Origin: Trichosphaerium sp. ATCC 40318 | Taxonomy: Eukaryota > Discosea > Flabellinia > Trichosidae | Reading direction: 5' to 3' | Length of the DNA: 64,000 nucleotides | Assembly: GCA_038496445.1 (NCBI GenBank) | Contig: JALMLS010000323.1 | Coordinates: forward strand, 62,001-126,000 | Shown: piece by piece, positions 1-9,828 of the stretch | How the letters are laid out: every line of letters begins with the position of its first letter | Numbering within the stretch: the first letter of the stretch is position 1 | Notes under the pieces: generated by a model | Seen by the model: only the letters and a program-made list of their open reading frames with translations | Told to the model about the DNA's origin: nothing | Database searches by the model: none | Program-made: the position numbers and the translations under genes

Positions 1-717
1 TGAAATAGGAGCACAGTTGAATGTTGAGAAGCCTGACGATTGGTATAAAGTATCAAGTGAAGATGTTGTTAGAAAAGGAGGTGCTGGTCTATTATCAAGG
101 TATAATGGATCGTTATACAAGGCCTTGAAGGATGTATACAAGGAACATCCTTGGAGAAAGTTTCTCTTTTTGTACGTTCCTGTCAAGTTCAGTTTCAAGA
201 AAAAAATAGAATTCTTGATTAATGTTTGATTTTTTGCAGGCGTAAGAAACAAAAGCTTGATGAAGATCTTGCATGTACGCTCTCCACTCATTTTTGAAGA
301 AAAAGTTTTGAACATGAGCTCATTCATCTAAATTATGTTTTTTTTAGCTCGTATATCTGGTAGTAGCCGAAGAGGTCCACGTGGACGTGTTACAGAAAAT
401 GAAAGATTTTACGAAATTATTGGTATTTCATCAAGTGCTTCTGTTGCTCAAATTAGATCTGCATACAAGAAGTTAGCTAAGGAATGGCATCCAGGTATGT
501 ATTAAACTATTGTGTTTGAAGAAACAAAAAGATTCAATGTCTGACTTTGAGATGGCTTTTAAGTCATGCCATTTTCATTGTTATTTACTTGTTATGTTTA
601 GACAACTTTTCTGGTAATGCAACTGCAATAGAAGACGCAGAAAAACGTTTCAAAGAAATATCAGAAGCGTATTCAATACTAATTGCTATGCGTGACAAAA
701 AAGCTAAGAAAGAGTGA
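1..717 (+). CDS. W-repeat protein with C-terminal J-domain (5' part outside window)
   Basis: The 5' end lies before the window. The first visible exon carries one copy of the W-repeat seen in three other genes here: a helix containing IGAQLNV, then DDWYKV, a GGAGLL turn, YNGSLYKALKDVY and a terminal HPW. Three introns (donors GTACGT, GTACGC, GTATGT) join it to a basic linker and a J-domain. The J-domain opens with ERFYEIIGISSSASVAQI and contains the HPD tripeptide split by an intron (WHP-D). It ends in RFKEISEAYSIL, and the reading frame stops at 715-717. J-domains stimulate Hsp70 ATPase, so the repeat may deliver an Hsp70 to its target. A J-domain fused to this repeat is unusual. I am sure of the J-domain; the function of the fusion is inference. 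Confidence 0.8.
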
Positions 718-1170
718 ACAACAGACAACGATTGCAAGTTACTTGATTAATCCAAAACAATTTTGTACAAATTCTTGGTTAAACAAAACGCACAAAGAAA
801 AAACACTTGTAAATACCAGTACGATGCTTCATCATAGTCTGACAAAAGTCAACCCACGCTTTGAAGTTAATATATAACACAATGGCAACTGCGTCACACC
901 AAAATGTGCACGTGAAAAAAATTAAAAAGATAATGAATTACACAATGTGTTACATATAAAAACTGGGTATGTTGTTTTCGAACATATTTTACTGTACAAG
1001 TTCGATTACTTGGGGTTTCTTTGATTATTGGTTTTTTTTTTCTCCCGGTTGGGTCAAAAATTCGAATGGCGTAAGAGATGTAAATTCCATAGTTGACGCG
1101 TCGATTGTTGTTTGTGTACAAGGCGGGTATTGAAGGGTTTTTTTTTTTGGCGAGTTTGTGTCGTAGAACG
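718..1170. other. Convergent intergenic spacer
   Basis: This spacer lies between the 3' ends of the J-domain gene and NSA2. It holds T-runs and short open stretches only, and I see no coding signal. It probably contains the two 3' UTRs and poly(A) sites. Confidence 0.5.
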
Positions 1171-2505
1171 TTATACAAGTAGTACGCCGTTAATACATCC
1201 ATCGTTTTCTGGGTTGTTTGTTACTTGAGCGTATTTACCCCAAATTACTTTTCCTGTTGGTGTTACAAGTCCCAATTCTGATACATTCACCTATTATTAT
1301 ATTTTTAGTACTGTGTACATTGTAGTAAATGCAAGGGGAGATATATGGATTAAATAAAGTGACATGGTTGTTTTTTATTTGAAGAAAGAATTTTTTGGAT
1401 TTTGAGGATAGGTTTTTTTGGATTTTTTTTAAAGCGTACCTCAATGATTGTACCCTTTGTAATAACACCAAGGGATGTGTACATTGGTGACTGAGGGTTC
1501 TTTTTAACACCCAAAATATCCAAATGGAATGTTGCTTTAAGCTCAGGGTGGGAAATATGAGCTTTTTTAAATCTTAAACCAGTAGGTCTAATAAATCTCT
1601 CGTATTTTGGTAACTTCCTTGTAAATCCATCTGGTACGTATGTAACTTTTGTAATCATACGTTTCCATGCCTTCTCTAATAAAATTATTAATATTTTAAC
1701 GACATGTCTTCGCTAGGTGTCAAACACCAAACTGTTTTTTTGAGGGTTTTTTTTTGACACAGGTGCCAAAGCGGTTTACTTACTTTTACGTTTTCCGGTT
1801 TTAATTACTGAGAACATTTCATTTTCGCTGATTGGTCTTACTTTAGGTAAAGGTACCTCCCATTTACCAGCTTTCTCACGTCGTTTTTGTTTGATCATTT
1901 TACTCAAAACCTAACAGAAGGAAAAAACGTCAAAAAAAAGTTTGATTGCAGAAAAAAAAATAATAAAGCTTTAGTTGGCTTGTGAAGCTTTTGTTTGCCA
2001 TGATATTGTCCTTTATCGTACCTTAGCTCTAGTAACGTGTTGCCTATCCAACAAGTACGCTGGTACAGCGCCTTCTGTGATTGTATCGCCCTCAGAGTGC
2101 AAATTGTTACGCTCGTTGTGCATTTTGATTCTAAACGCATTTAGCGGTTATTTTACGACGTTTTGAGGCAAATAAAAATAGTTTGTAAAGGTGAATTGTA
2201 ACAAAAAAAATGAAATAGGTGTAAGAACGTACTTCTTGGTGAGCTGAATCTTTTCTTTACGTTTTTGTTCATGGTACAGCTTAGCTTTCATACCCGTTAA
2301 TTTTCTAGCTCTTCTAGACTCCTTCTTTACCATACGGGCCTCCTTTTTACGCCTACACACTGGTTAGCGTAGAATTAACAATTTTTTCTACCTTTTTTCT
2401 GCAGCATCGAGGCGTTCGCCTACCCGCTTTTTGTGCAGCTCCATATAGTTATTTTGTGGCTAAAGCTATTAGAAACCATTTTACATCTTACAATGTACGT
2501 ACCAT
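1171..2505 (-). CDS. NSA2: Ribosome biogenesis protein NSA2
   Basis: NSA2 is a nucleolar factor required for maturation of pre-60S ribosomal particles. Read on the minus strand, the exons give [12 protein letters not shown] at the N-terminus, then a basic segment, [67 protein letters not shown] and the C-terminus [17 protein letters not shown]. The order and wording follow the eukaryotic family along its whole length (about 260 residues). The first exon appears to contain only the start codon: ATG at 2505-2503 is followed directly by a GTACGT donor, and the next exon starts at the conserved PQN. At least five introns are present. Identification is very secure; the exon limits are by eye. Confidence 0.95.
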
Positions 2506-2755
2506 CTTGAAATTATAGCAATAGCTAAATTACTTTGTAAACTTTGTATTGGCGGAGTTGCGAGAAGGACAACACTCAAGCGAACTGAGTCAAACAAATT
2601 CCAAATAAAAAAGTCGAGACTTTTTACATTCTTACTCCCTTACATTTTTGTGCGTGGTACAACCCAAGGTACCAAGATACCATGTAGTGCTAGATACTAG
2701 CTTTCCGCTTGTTGTAGACTGATACAGCCTTTTTAGTAAACTTTCTTACAACATC

Positions 2756-4255
2756 ATGGCAACAGCAAAAAACATTACAGTATTTGGTGGCGGTTCGTTT
2801 GGTACTGCTCTTGCATATTGTGTAGCAAAGAATGGCAATAACGTACTAACCGACAAAGTTTTTCGCCTTTGACACTGATAGGTGACCATACTGACGCGAA
2901 ACAAAGAAGTTGTTAAATCAATAAACGAAGAACACACTAACTGCAAATACTTGGGCGTTAATACGCTCCCAACTAATATAAAAGCAACGTCCGACGCAGA
3001 ACAAGCTCTAAAGAAAGTTGATTTTATTATTCACGCCATACCAGTTCAATCATCCGAAAACTACCTCAAACGCTATGCCAAGTTGATATCAGAGACTACG
3101 CCTATCATATCTTCTTCAAAAGTACGTTGATAACCCTTTCTGGACTTCTACTTTTGGCTTTCCGTTCCAATAACCCAATTCATTTAGGGTATTCACACTG
3201 AGAACCTAGATTACATGTCAGAGATTATTCCACGTGCCTTGGGAAGAGAACAACCAACTGCGTTCATAAGTGGGCCTAGTTTCGCTAAAGAATTACTGAA
3301 GGACATGCCAACTGGTTTTGTTATTGCAAGCGAACACGAATCGCTAAGGAGCACGTTTTTTTTTTTGAAAAAACAAAAGATAGTGCCTAGCGACTGACAT
3401 TTTGCTTTTAGCTCAAATACGCGATTTATTCTCAAGAAAAGAGATCAGAGTGTATTTAACAGATGATGTACTAGGCGTTGAGCTCGGTGGAGCTCTTAAA
3501 AATGTATTCGCAATCGCAGGTGAGTAACAAAAATGGAAGTTTACTTTTTTTTGTTGATCCCTGCATGTAGCTGGTATATCTGATGGCATGGGTTTGGGTA
3601 TGAATAGCTTGGCACTCTTGGTAACACGGTACAGCCATGATAGAAGATCATTGTTTGTTAATTCGTTACAGTGGTAACGTGGAGATGCGCAGCCTTGCTA
3701 TTAAGATGGGTGCTAGCCCTACAACATTGACTGGTACGGAATACTTCCTTTATTGCTCATACTGATGATAACCATAGGTCTTGCTGGAATTGGTGCGTGT
3801 AAAGCCAAAGACTAAACAAAGATACAAAGTGTCAAGATTTTAATGACTTTATGATCGTCTAATTTGTATGCACGTGGTTGATTTGTTTTTCTTTATGTAG
3901 GCGACTTGATGGCAACCAGTTTCTCGCCTTTATCAAGAAACAGGACATTGGGTAAACGACTTGGAGAAGGAGAAACTCTAAAGGAAATTCTTGATTCTAT
4001 GAACGAGGTCGCTGAAGGTGTTGCAACAGCTCCAGCAGCTCAAAGACTTGCAGAAAAGCATCACTTAAAACTACCAATTATTGGTGCAGTATCCCAGGTA
4101 CGTTGTACAGGCCAGGACAAGTATGTTTTGCTCATTTGTTATAGATCTTACAAGGCAAGATAGCTGCCAAAGACGCTCTCAACAAGCTACTAGAGCTTAA
4201 CGTAGAAGTAGAGTTTGATCACCAAATATACGAAGTTGTACCAGACAATGAATAA
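2756..4255 (+). CDS. NAD-dependent glycerol-3-phosphate dehydrogenase, GpsA/glycosomal type
   Basis: Interconverts dihydroxyacetone phosphate and glycerol-3-phosphate, linking glycolysis to glycerolipids and redox balance. The N-terminus has the Rossmann motif [12 protein letters not shown]. Further in come [12 protein letters not shown], the [15 protein letters not shown] segment, [21 protein letters not shown] and [19 protein letters not shown], which includes the catalytic-domain lysine and the SRN signature. The protein ends [15 protein letters not shown]. These motifs match the bacterial GpsA/trypanosomatid-type branch better than animal GPD1. About six short introns interrupt it, so it is a settled nuclear gene. 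No clear peroxisomal or glycosomal targeting signal is visible at the C-terminus. The start is the first ATG before the nucleotide-binding motif. Confidence 0.9.
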
Positions 4256-4404
4256 AGGAGGTTTCAATACGAATTTTTTTTCTTTTAGTTTACAAAATTT
4301 TTACTTATTCTACAAGTCTGGCAAAATGGTTATGAGGCGCCATTATACCTTTATGAAGTTGTTCTACAATAAAACTTAGTCATTGTCCTTATTTAAACAA
4401 ACTA

Positions 4405-6704
4405 TTAATGCGCACCTGTTGGCCCTGAATTCGGTGGAACATCGATTAAAGGAGCGACTCCATTTCCATTTATATTGACTTCCGGCTGGTAAAACATGAT
4501 AGTTGCAGCCAAAGAATCAACATCACCACGCCACCAATAAGGTATTGGTGCCAAATGTATCCCTTCAAAAAAAAAAGAAAAAGTCAGAAAAGAATCACAT
4601 CAAACAAACAGTGAAAGAAAACGCTTTGCGTACCTAATTTTTTGCACACGTTGACTTTTTCTATGTCTTGTGCCTCTAAGATAGATGTACACAGTGCGTA
4701 TGGTAGTACATTATGGTAATGTTGCTCTCCTATTGTGTTGGAGTTAGTTACTATCGTTTTTCTTTGTTTTAAGGGCAGATTCCAGCTAAAGAGCCAAGGC
4801 CTCTGCGGTTCCAAATATTATGTTGCCCAAATGTCTTGATAGCCATTCAGTAGAACTACGAGTTTAATCGTTGTACTATTGCAAGCGCAAACAACCCTTT
4901 TAAGAAAACTGTTTCCTCAGAATTTGCACTAGAAAATAAAAAACAAACAGAAAAAAATTGTGGTTGAAAAATAGTCAAATTTCTGCAGATCCACGCAATA
5001 ACCTTTTTTTTGAATAAACCTCAAATGGTACAGCTTTCGTCACAAGACTTGGCATATTGAAGTTTTCGTTTCTAGTACCTTGGTATTCAATTGCAAGGTC
5101 GAATTTTGGGATAAAAATATCCAACGATATCTTTGCCTGTGTATCAGCTGTTTTGCCAATGATGTGCTCTTCGTTTATTTTAATATCTGGGAAAATAATC
5201 TTAAGACATAGAAGAAGCTGCCTTGAGATAAAGTAAGTACAAAGAAACTCAAGAAGTAAACCTGAGTGTACCGCTGAGATGATTTTTTGGAGCTTCTGGA
5301 AAACCGTCTCCAATCCCATCTGAAACTTGGATACAGGCCTTGAAGTGCATGTCGATAATAGCGCCTTACAGATAGGCCACCAAGATTTTCAATCTGTTTC
5401 GCTGAAATGCGGTACCTACGAAAAGTGTCAAAACTTGAAAACACGTGCAGTAAGTAGTACCATGAGTTAGGGTCTGTGATATTATGTTTGCTAGCTACTC
5501 TAGATAGGAATTGTAATTGGTTGGTTTCATCTGTCCAGAAGCCTCTTTCCACCCTTTGGGATAATGGGAAGTGAAGCTTGGCTTCGGGATACAAAGTGTT
5601 GAAAATTTTTGGCATTGTACTATATCTAAACTGAGTAAGCACGTGTTATGTTTTAACTATGTATTCGTCCATACTTGCTTAGGAGTCTACCCCCACTTGC
5701 TTTGTGGAATGTTTTTGTATCAACAAGTGAGAATTGATCAAGTGTCTTTATGTCTAACGTTTTAGCTATAACTTCTACTTTGGCGATACGATTCTTATTG
5801 GTGTCATAAAACCTTTGAGGCATTATTCTAATCTTATTAAAATCACTACAGACTCAATGACGATTGTGTACTTGAATTTTGATGCATCCCATGGATACTC
5901 AGGATATACGTTCTTCAGTGCTGCTAAAAGACTATTCTCGTACCTACAAGAAGAATTAGTTAAAGAAGAACTAGCAAACTGTTTCAAACCACGTGCTTTT
6001 TCATCATGCCATTCATTTTGAATCTGTTATAAACATCACTGCCCTTAACTTTATACCAGTCTTCAGGTCGTTCTATACCAAGTTGTTGAGCAACATAGTC
6101 AAACTTTTCGCGTTGATTAGTGACATCCATCCAATGACCATTTGGCACAGTGCTACAGTGTTGGTTTAATACAATTACGTTGAAGCTTGTCAGTACGCAC
6201 GAGAATTGCTGCATCTTCCATTCATGGCGTGGGAATAGCTTAAGCAGTAGTTCAGCTACAGAATCGTTGTACCTGAGTTTGGTTAGAACATAGTGCTTGC
6301 AATGCTATATCACCTGTGTAGGAAGCCCTGACCGTCGTTTTGGAGAATATCTTCTGTTTTGACGAAATACCAATCGTCCAAGTGAGTTATATTCAGCTTA
6401 TTAGCTAAGTCATCGATAAATCGCCTGTGGTTCGAGTATTTGTCCCAGTGACCAATAGATCTACGCTTGTAAAAGAGTTTTCGCTTGACACTTGATTTCC
6501 GTTTTAAAACGTGTATTCTTGTGCAATAATATCGATTGTGTAGCGGTTTTACGCCTTTTAAGTGTCAACAGACAAATTTTCAACAACCAAAACCGTTAAT
6601 GGTGACTAGTTGCCGTAACGCTCCTATTATAACGTACTCGAGAGCGATTGTGCGTATCCAGGATTTGTAGCCACACTACAACCCCACAGATTCTTGATGC
6701 GCAT
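4405..6704 (-). CDS. W-repeat protein with C-terminal Vsr/DUF559-like PD-(D/E)XK nuclease; putative mitochondrial
   Basis: Four W-repeats come first, each with a GHW/FWxxxxNQ start, a DDWY/PEDWYKV centre and a YPxxxW end. A nuclease domain follows: EEHIIG, then LDIFIPKFDLAIEYQ, an intron, GEQHYHNV, AQDIEKVNVCKKLG and finally IPYWWRGDVDSLAATI. The Asp of LDIF, the Glu of IEYQG and the EQHY His are the expected catalytic positions of Vsr/DUF559-type enzymes. The proposed start at 6704 gives MRIKNLWGCSVATNPG and, after a phase-matched intron, a Ser/Arg-rich stretch. That is about 50 residues without an acidic one, typical of a mitochondrial presequence. The intron between EYQ and GEQHY is unusually long (about 349 nt, 4730-5078). 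The gene is divergent from VKOR with only about 46 bp between the start codons. Domains are secure; start and targeting are inferred. Confidence 0.75.
5944..5996 (-). other. Probable GC-AG intron (GCACGTG donor)
   Basis: Splicing AA|GCACGTGG to TTGTAG|GTAC restores the family motif KKYENSLLAAL. An alternative GT donor three bases downstream, paired with a different acceptor, would give KKHNSLL, one residue short of the other repeats. Confidence 0.55.
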
Positions 6705-6750
6705 TCCTGTCGCGTGTTCATATAGATAGCGCTAATTTAATGCTGACAGT

Positions 6751-8143
6751 ATGCTTCAAACAAATTCTCGTGCGTCACAGTCTTCTGCCAACATGTTAAA
6801 GAAAGCCAGAGTGCCAATAAACCACGTATTCAGACTACGTGTTCTTATTGGCGTTGCAATAGCTTCATTAGTTTTATCTATCATCTTATTCGCTGTGCGT
6901 TATTTCTTGCACCTCCCCGATATGCTTATGTTGGGTAGGAACATTTTTCGAAAGATGAAAAGGCTTTTTGTGACGTCAGCGCCACTATATCATGCACAGC
7001 CCTTCGTCATTCCGAATGGGCGTTTATCTTTAACGTGCCAGTGGCTTTACTTGGTGTACGCGTATAACTACAACAGAACCTACTCTGACGCACTTTCAAG
7101 GTGATATGGAACGTCGTGGCTATTATAGCAGGTATTTTTGGATGTCATTAACCCAAAGTATTAACAGTAGAAAAGGCATTAAAGCTATGGTCTCAAATGG
7201 TACCAACAACCCCTATTTTACGTTTTTGTGGTTGTGGTGTTTGGCAGGATGTGTGTTCGTCTTGTACTTCATCATAGGTACTATAGTTTGATCCTCTTGA
7301 TGCTTACATACTGTAGGTGAGTTGTATGTAGGCAGTTTATGTCCTTTGTGTACTCTTGTCCACGTCGGCGTGTTGATTATGACATACTTGTCTTATTCTC
7401 TAATACAAACTCAACGACAGAATCCACCTCTCATAGCGTCATTGAAGCGTATGAGAGTATTTATTTTGATAGTAGCATTTTTACTCGTATTGCCGTTTTT
7501 CCGTTACAACTTGCTTCACACTTCCACCGATTCTGCTAGTAGCAATACTCAACTACTAGAAAGTGCGGCCACTGAGGAGGCACAGGCTATCGATATTGAA
7601 AAAATAGAACGTCGCACAATACCAAAGAAAGATACTGAAGAAGGAGAAGAAGAAGAAGAAGGAGAAGAAGAAATTGTTAGTGTTGCCAAATGTATAACAG
7701 AAAAAGGATGGAAGTTTTATGGATCTAATCATTGTGGTCATTGTATTCATCAAAAAGAGATGATAGGAGAGAAGGCTATGGAGCATATAATATTCATAAA
7801 TTGTCCAACAGTAAGTTACTTCTTTCTTTCTTTTTTTTTTGACATTTTTGTTTGATTTTTGTTTTTTCGGAAATACCTGCACAAACGCGGCCATCAACAT
7901 ACTGAAACAGTGCAGAACGCATTTTTTGAGTATGTTTGTGTTCGCTAAAGGATATATTCTTGCAGTAAAAGGTTGGTTGTTAGAGCTAATTGGTTTTGTT
8001 TAAAGAATAGGGAAACTTGCAAACAAAAACAGATTAACGCATTTCCGACGTGGCTACGGGAGAAGAAAGGTATAGAAATTAGGCGTGCAATGGGCACACA
8101 ATCTCTTGAATTCTTGAAGAAGATGTGTTCTGAAGCTGCGTGA
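6751..8143 (+). CDS. Vitamin K epoxide reductase domain fused to thioredoxin-like domain
   Basis: A membrane thiol oxidoreductase that passes oxidising equivalents from a quinone to a fused thioredoxin-like domain, as in cyanobacterial and plant (LTO1-type) VKORs. The N-terminus has a first membrane span (LIGVAIASLVLSIILFA). Next come FCDVSATISC, FNVPVALLGV with the conserved loop pattern, WCLAGCVFVLYFIIG and the active-site CPLC in GELYVGSLCPLCTLVH. A fourth or fifth span and a strongly acidic E/G-rich linker follow. The Trx-like part has WKFYGSNHCGHCIHQKE and ends in QINAFPTWLREKKG. A 14-nt micro-exon is needed to join NCPT to ETCKQ; it is the least certain joint. The basic, Ser-rich N-terminus may be an organelle-targeting signal or simply the cytosolic side of the membrane anchor. 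Confidence 0.85.
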
Positions 8144-8328
8144 GACCAGGTCATGATTGTACATAATAAAAAAAATGAGCCAAGAAAATTTAATACAAGC
8201 TTTTTTTTTTCCTCTTTCGGTTTCTGACTCAGTCATTCATGTCACCTGTATAAGTTTTAAAGTTCAGATTTTTCCTCAGCGCATACTATAGTATCTGTTA
8301 GTAGTGAAACTAGCGAATCATAATATTT

Positions 8329-9026
8329 TTAAACAGTACCAAGTAACTTTTCTTCACAAAGCTGTTTCTGCAGCTTTTCTGTTTCCATATCGTGCCATTT
8401 GTTGTCTAGGTATACGTTTACAACGTCTTCTGCCCATTCGCCCATAAAGTGGAAACACTACAAGTAAAGATTAGCGCAGTCACGTGGGACGCTAGCGCTG
8501 TATCAAAGTAGATACCTTCATACGCATATCATCCTTTGAGATTACAGTGTTACCATCCTCATCTTTTAACGCTGGAATAAACTCACATACGCGTCCTGTC
8601 AATAGTGCTGAGATTGATCTGAGGTATGTCAGCGAAAATAATTTAACATTTTGAAAAAAAAAGTCTGTACTCCATTGTAAGTGCTCCATCTTCCTCAAAA
8701 GGCTCTTTACCATGGTCTAAATCCCATTCCAATAACTTTATAGTGGTCCAACACACTCTGAGACAAACTAAAAAAGAATAAGATGCCACTCAAGTTTTTA
8801 ACTTATGACACGTGTCAAGGTAGTTGATCTGAGCTTGTTTACGCTAAAATAGTTTAAAAAGCCTCCTTCACGTACCTTTACATTCTAACTCAACTTCGCT
8901 ACCAACCAAAGGCATTTGTAGAAAGGTATTAATGTCTCTTGGAGTTTTTAGCTCAGGTTCATCGTCACCAAAGACAAGAAGGAGATTGAGAGCGAAAATA
9001 AGTACTACAAGTATACTGGCCTTCAT
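8329..9026 (-). CDS. Secreted saposin-fold protein, canopy (DUF3456)-like
   Basis: A short protein of about 170 residues beginning with a clear signal peptide (MKASILVVLIFALNLLLVFG), so it enters the secretory pathway. Cysteines are spaced like those of canopy/MIR-interacting saposin-like proteins: one after VELE, one in CWTTIKLLEWDLDHG, one in GRVCEFIPAL, one in KCFHFMGEW and one in LQKQLC near the C-terminus. Canopy proteins are ER-resident co-chaperones for receptors. I see no KDEL-like retrieval signal at the end (KLLGTV). Three or four introns interrupt it. The family call rests on cysteine spacing and helix pattern, not on a strong sequence match, so another saposin-like family is possible. 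Confidence 0.45.
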
Positions 9027-9828
9027 TTGAGCAAGTTAAACGGATATTGTGTTGACCTGAGAAGAACGCCTGTCAGCCATATCTTGTACATAAGATACAA
9101 AACCTACGAATTTCAATTCAGATGCACATGATGGAGATGCTATCATCTTCAATGACCCAATATGGTAGATGGGTAAATCAATTTGCATGATGCACATTTT
9201 TATTTGAACACCACAAGTCCGGGTAGTTGCTTTGAGACTGAAAACTGAGGCGCGGTTCAATATATTGCACCTCTGTTTGGGTAACGTCCAGTTTGCACCT
9301 GGCTTTTTTAGTGTATTTTACCCAATAGCTACCGTTCTTACTCAAATACTACAACAAGCTCTTTGTATGAATTGTTTGCTCACAAAAACAGGCAACAAAG
9401 GTTCCGAAAGCAGTTCGTCGTTCATGAATTTGGTTAAGTCGTTTTGGGTCGCAAATTTTTAAGGTTCATAAAATCGCTACACATAACACAAGAAGCAAAT
9501 CATCTCTAAGAATAGTATTATAAATCATGTCCTGTTGTTATTGGTACCTTTAAGCTTTGTGAAGTTCTTTCTAACGTTTCGTAAGTTTACCAAACATTCT
9601 ATGCATACCTGAAGGCGAGCAGAGGCTTATGAAAGGCTGTACTGAGGTAAACTAACATTTCTTACACGAGAAAAACTAAATAATTGTTTAGTACAAGACT
9701 ATTGATGGCCCAACAGGTACAATACGCAGAAACTAAGACTAACATCCTTTTTTGTTTTTCGACAACTTTTTTTTGCTTATTTTCTCCAAGTTACGTGTAT
9801 TGGACCTTTTTGGTCTTCAGATAGCCGT
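9027..9828. other. Divergent intergenic region
   Basis: About 800 bp between the divergent canopy-like and SPFH-like genes. The only open frames are short and lack family resemblance or conserved splice structure. It should hold both promoters; I recognise no specific element. Confidence 0.4.

Noticed and set aside
5815-6021. 68-codon frame on the plus strand
   Set aside because: Antisense of W-repeat exons with conserved motifs and intron phases.
6900-6975. A 20-nt intron in the VKOR gene (GTAGGA to GAAAG)
   Set aside because: A normal 51-nt intron (GTGCGT to GGTAG) restores EHFSKDEKAFCDVS in frame, so an ultra-short intron is not needed.
7556-7900. Phe-rich open frame on the minus strand
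   Set aside because: Antisense of the acidic linker and T-rich intron of the VKOR gene.
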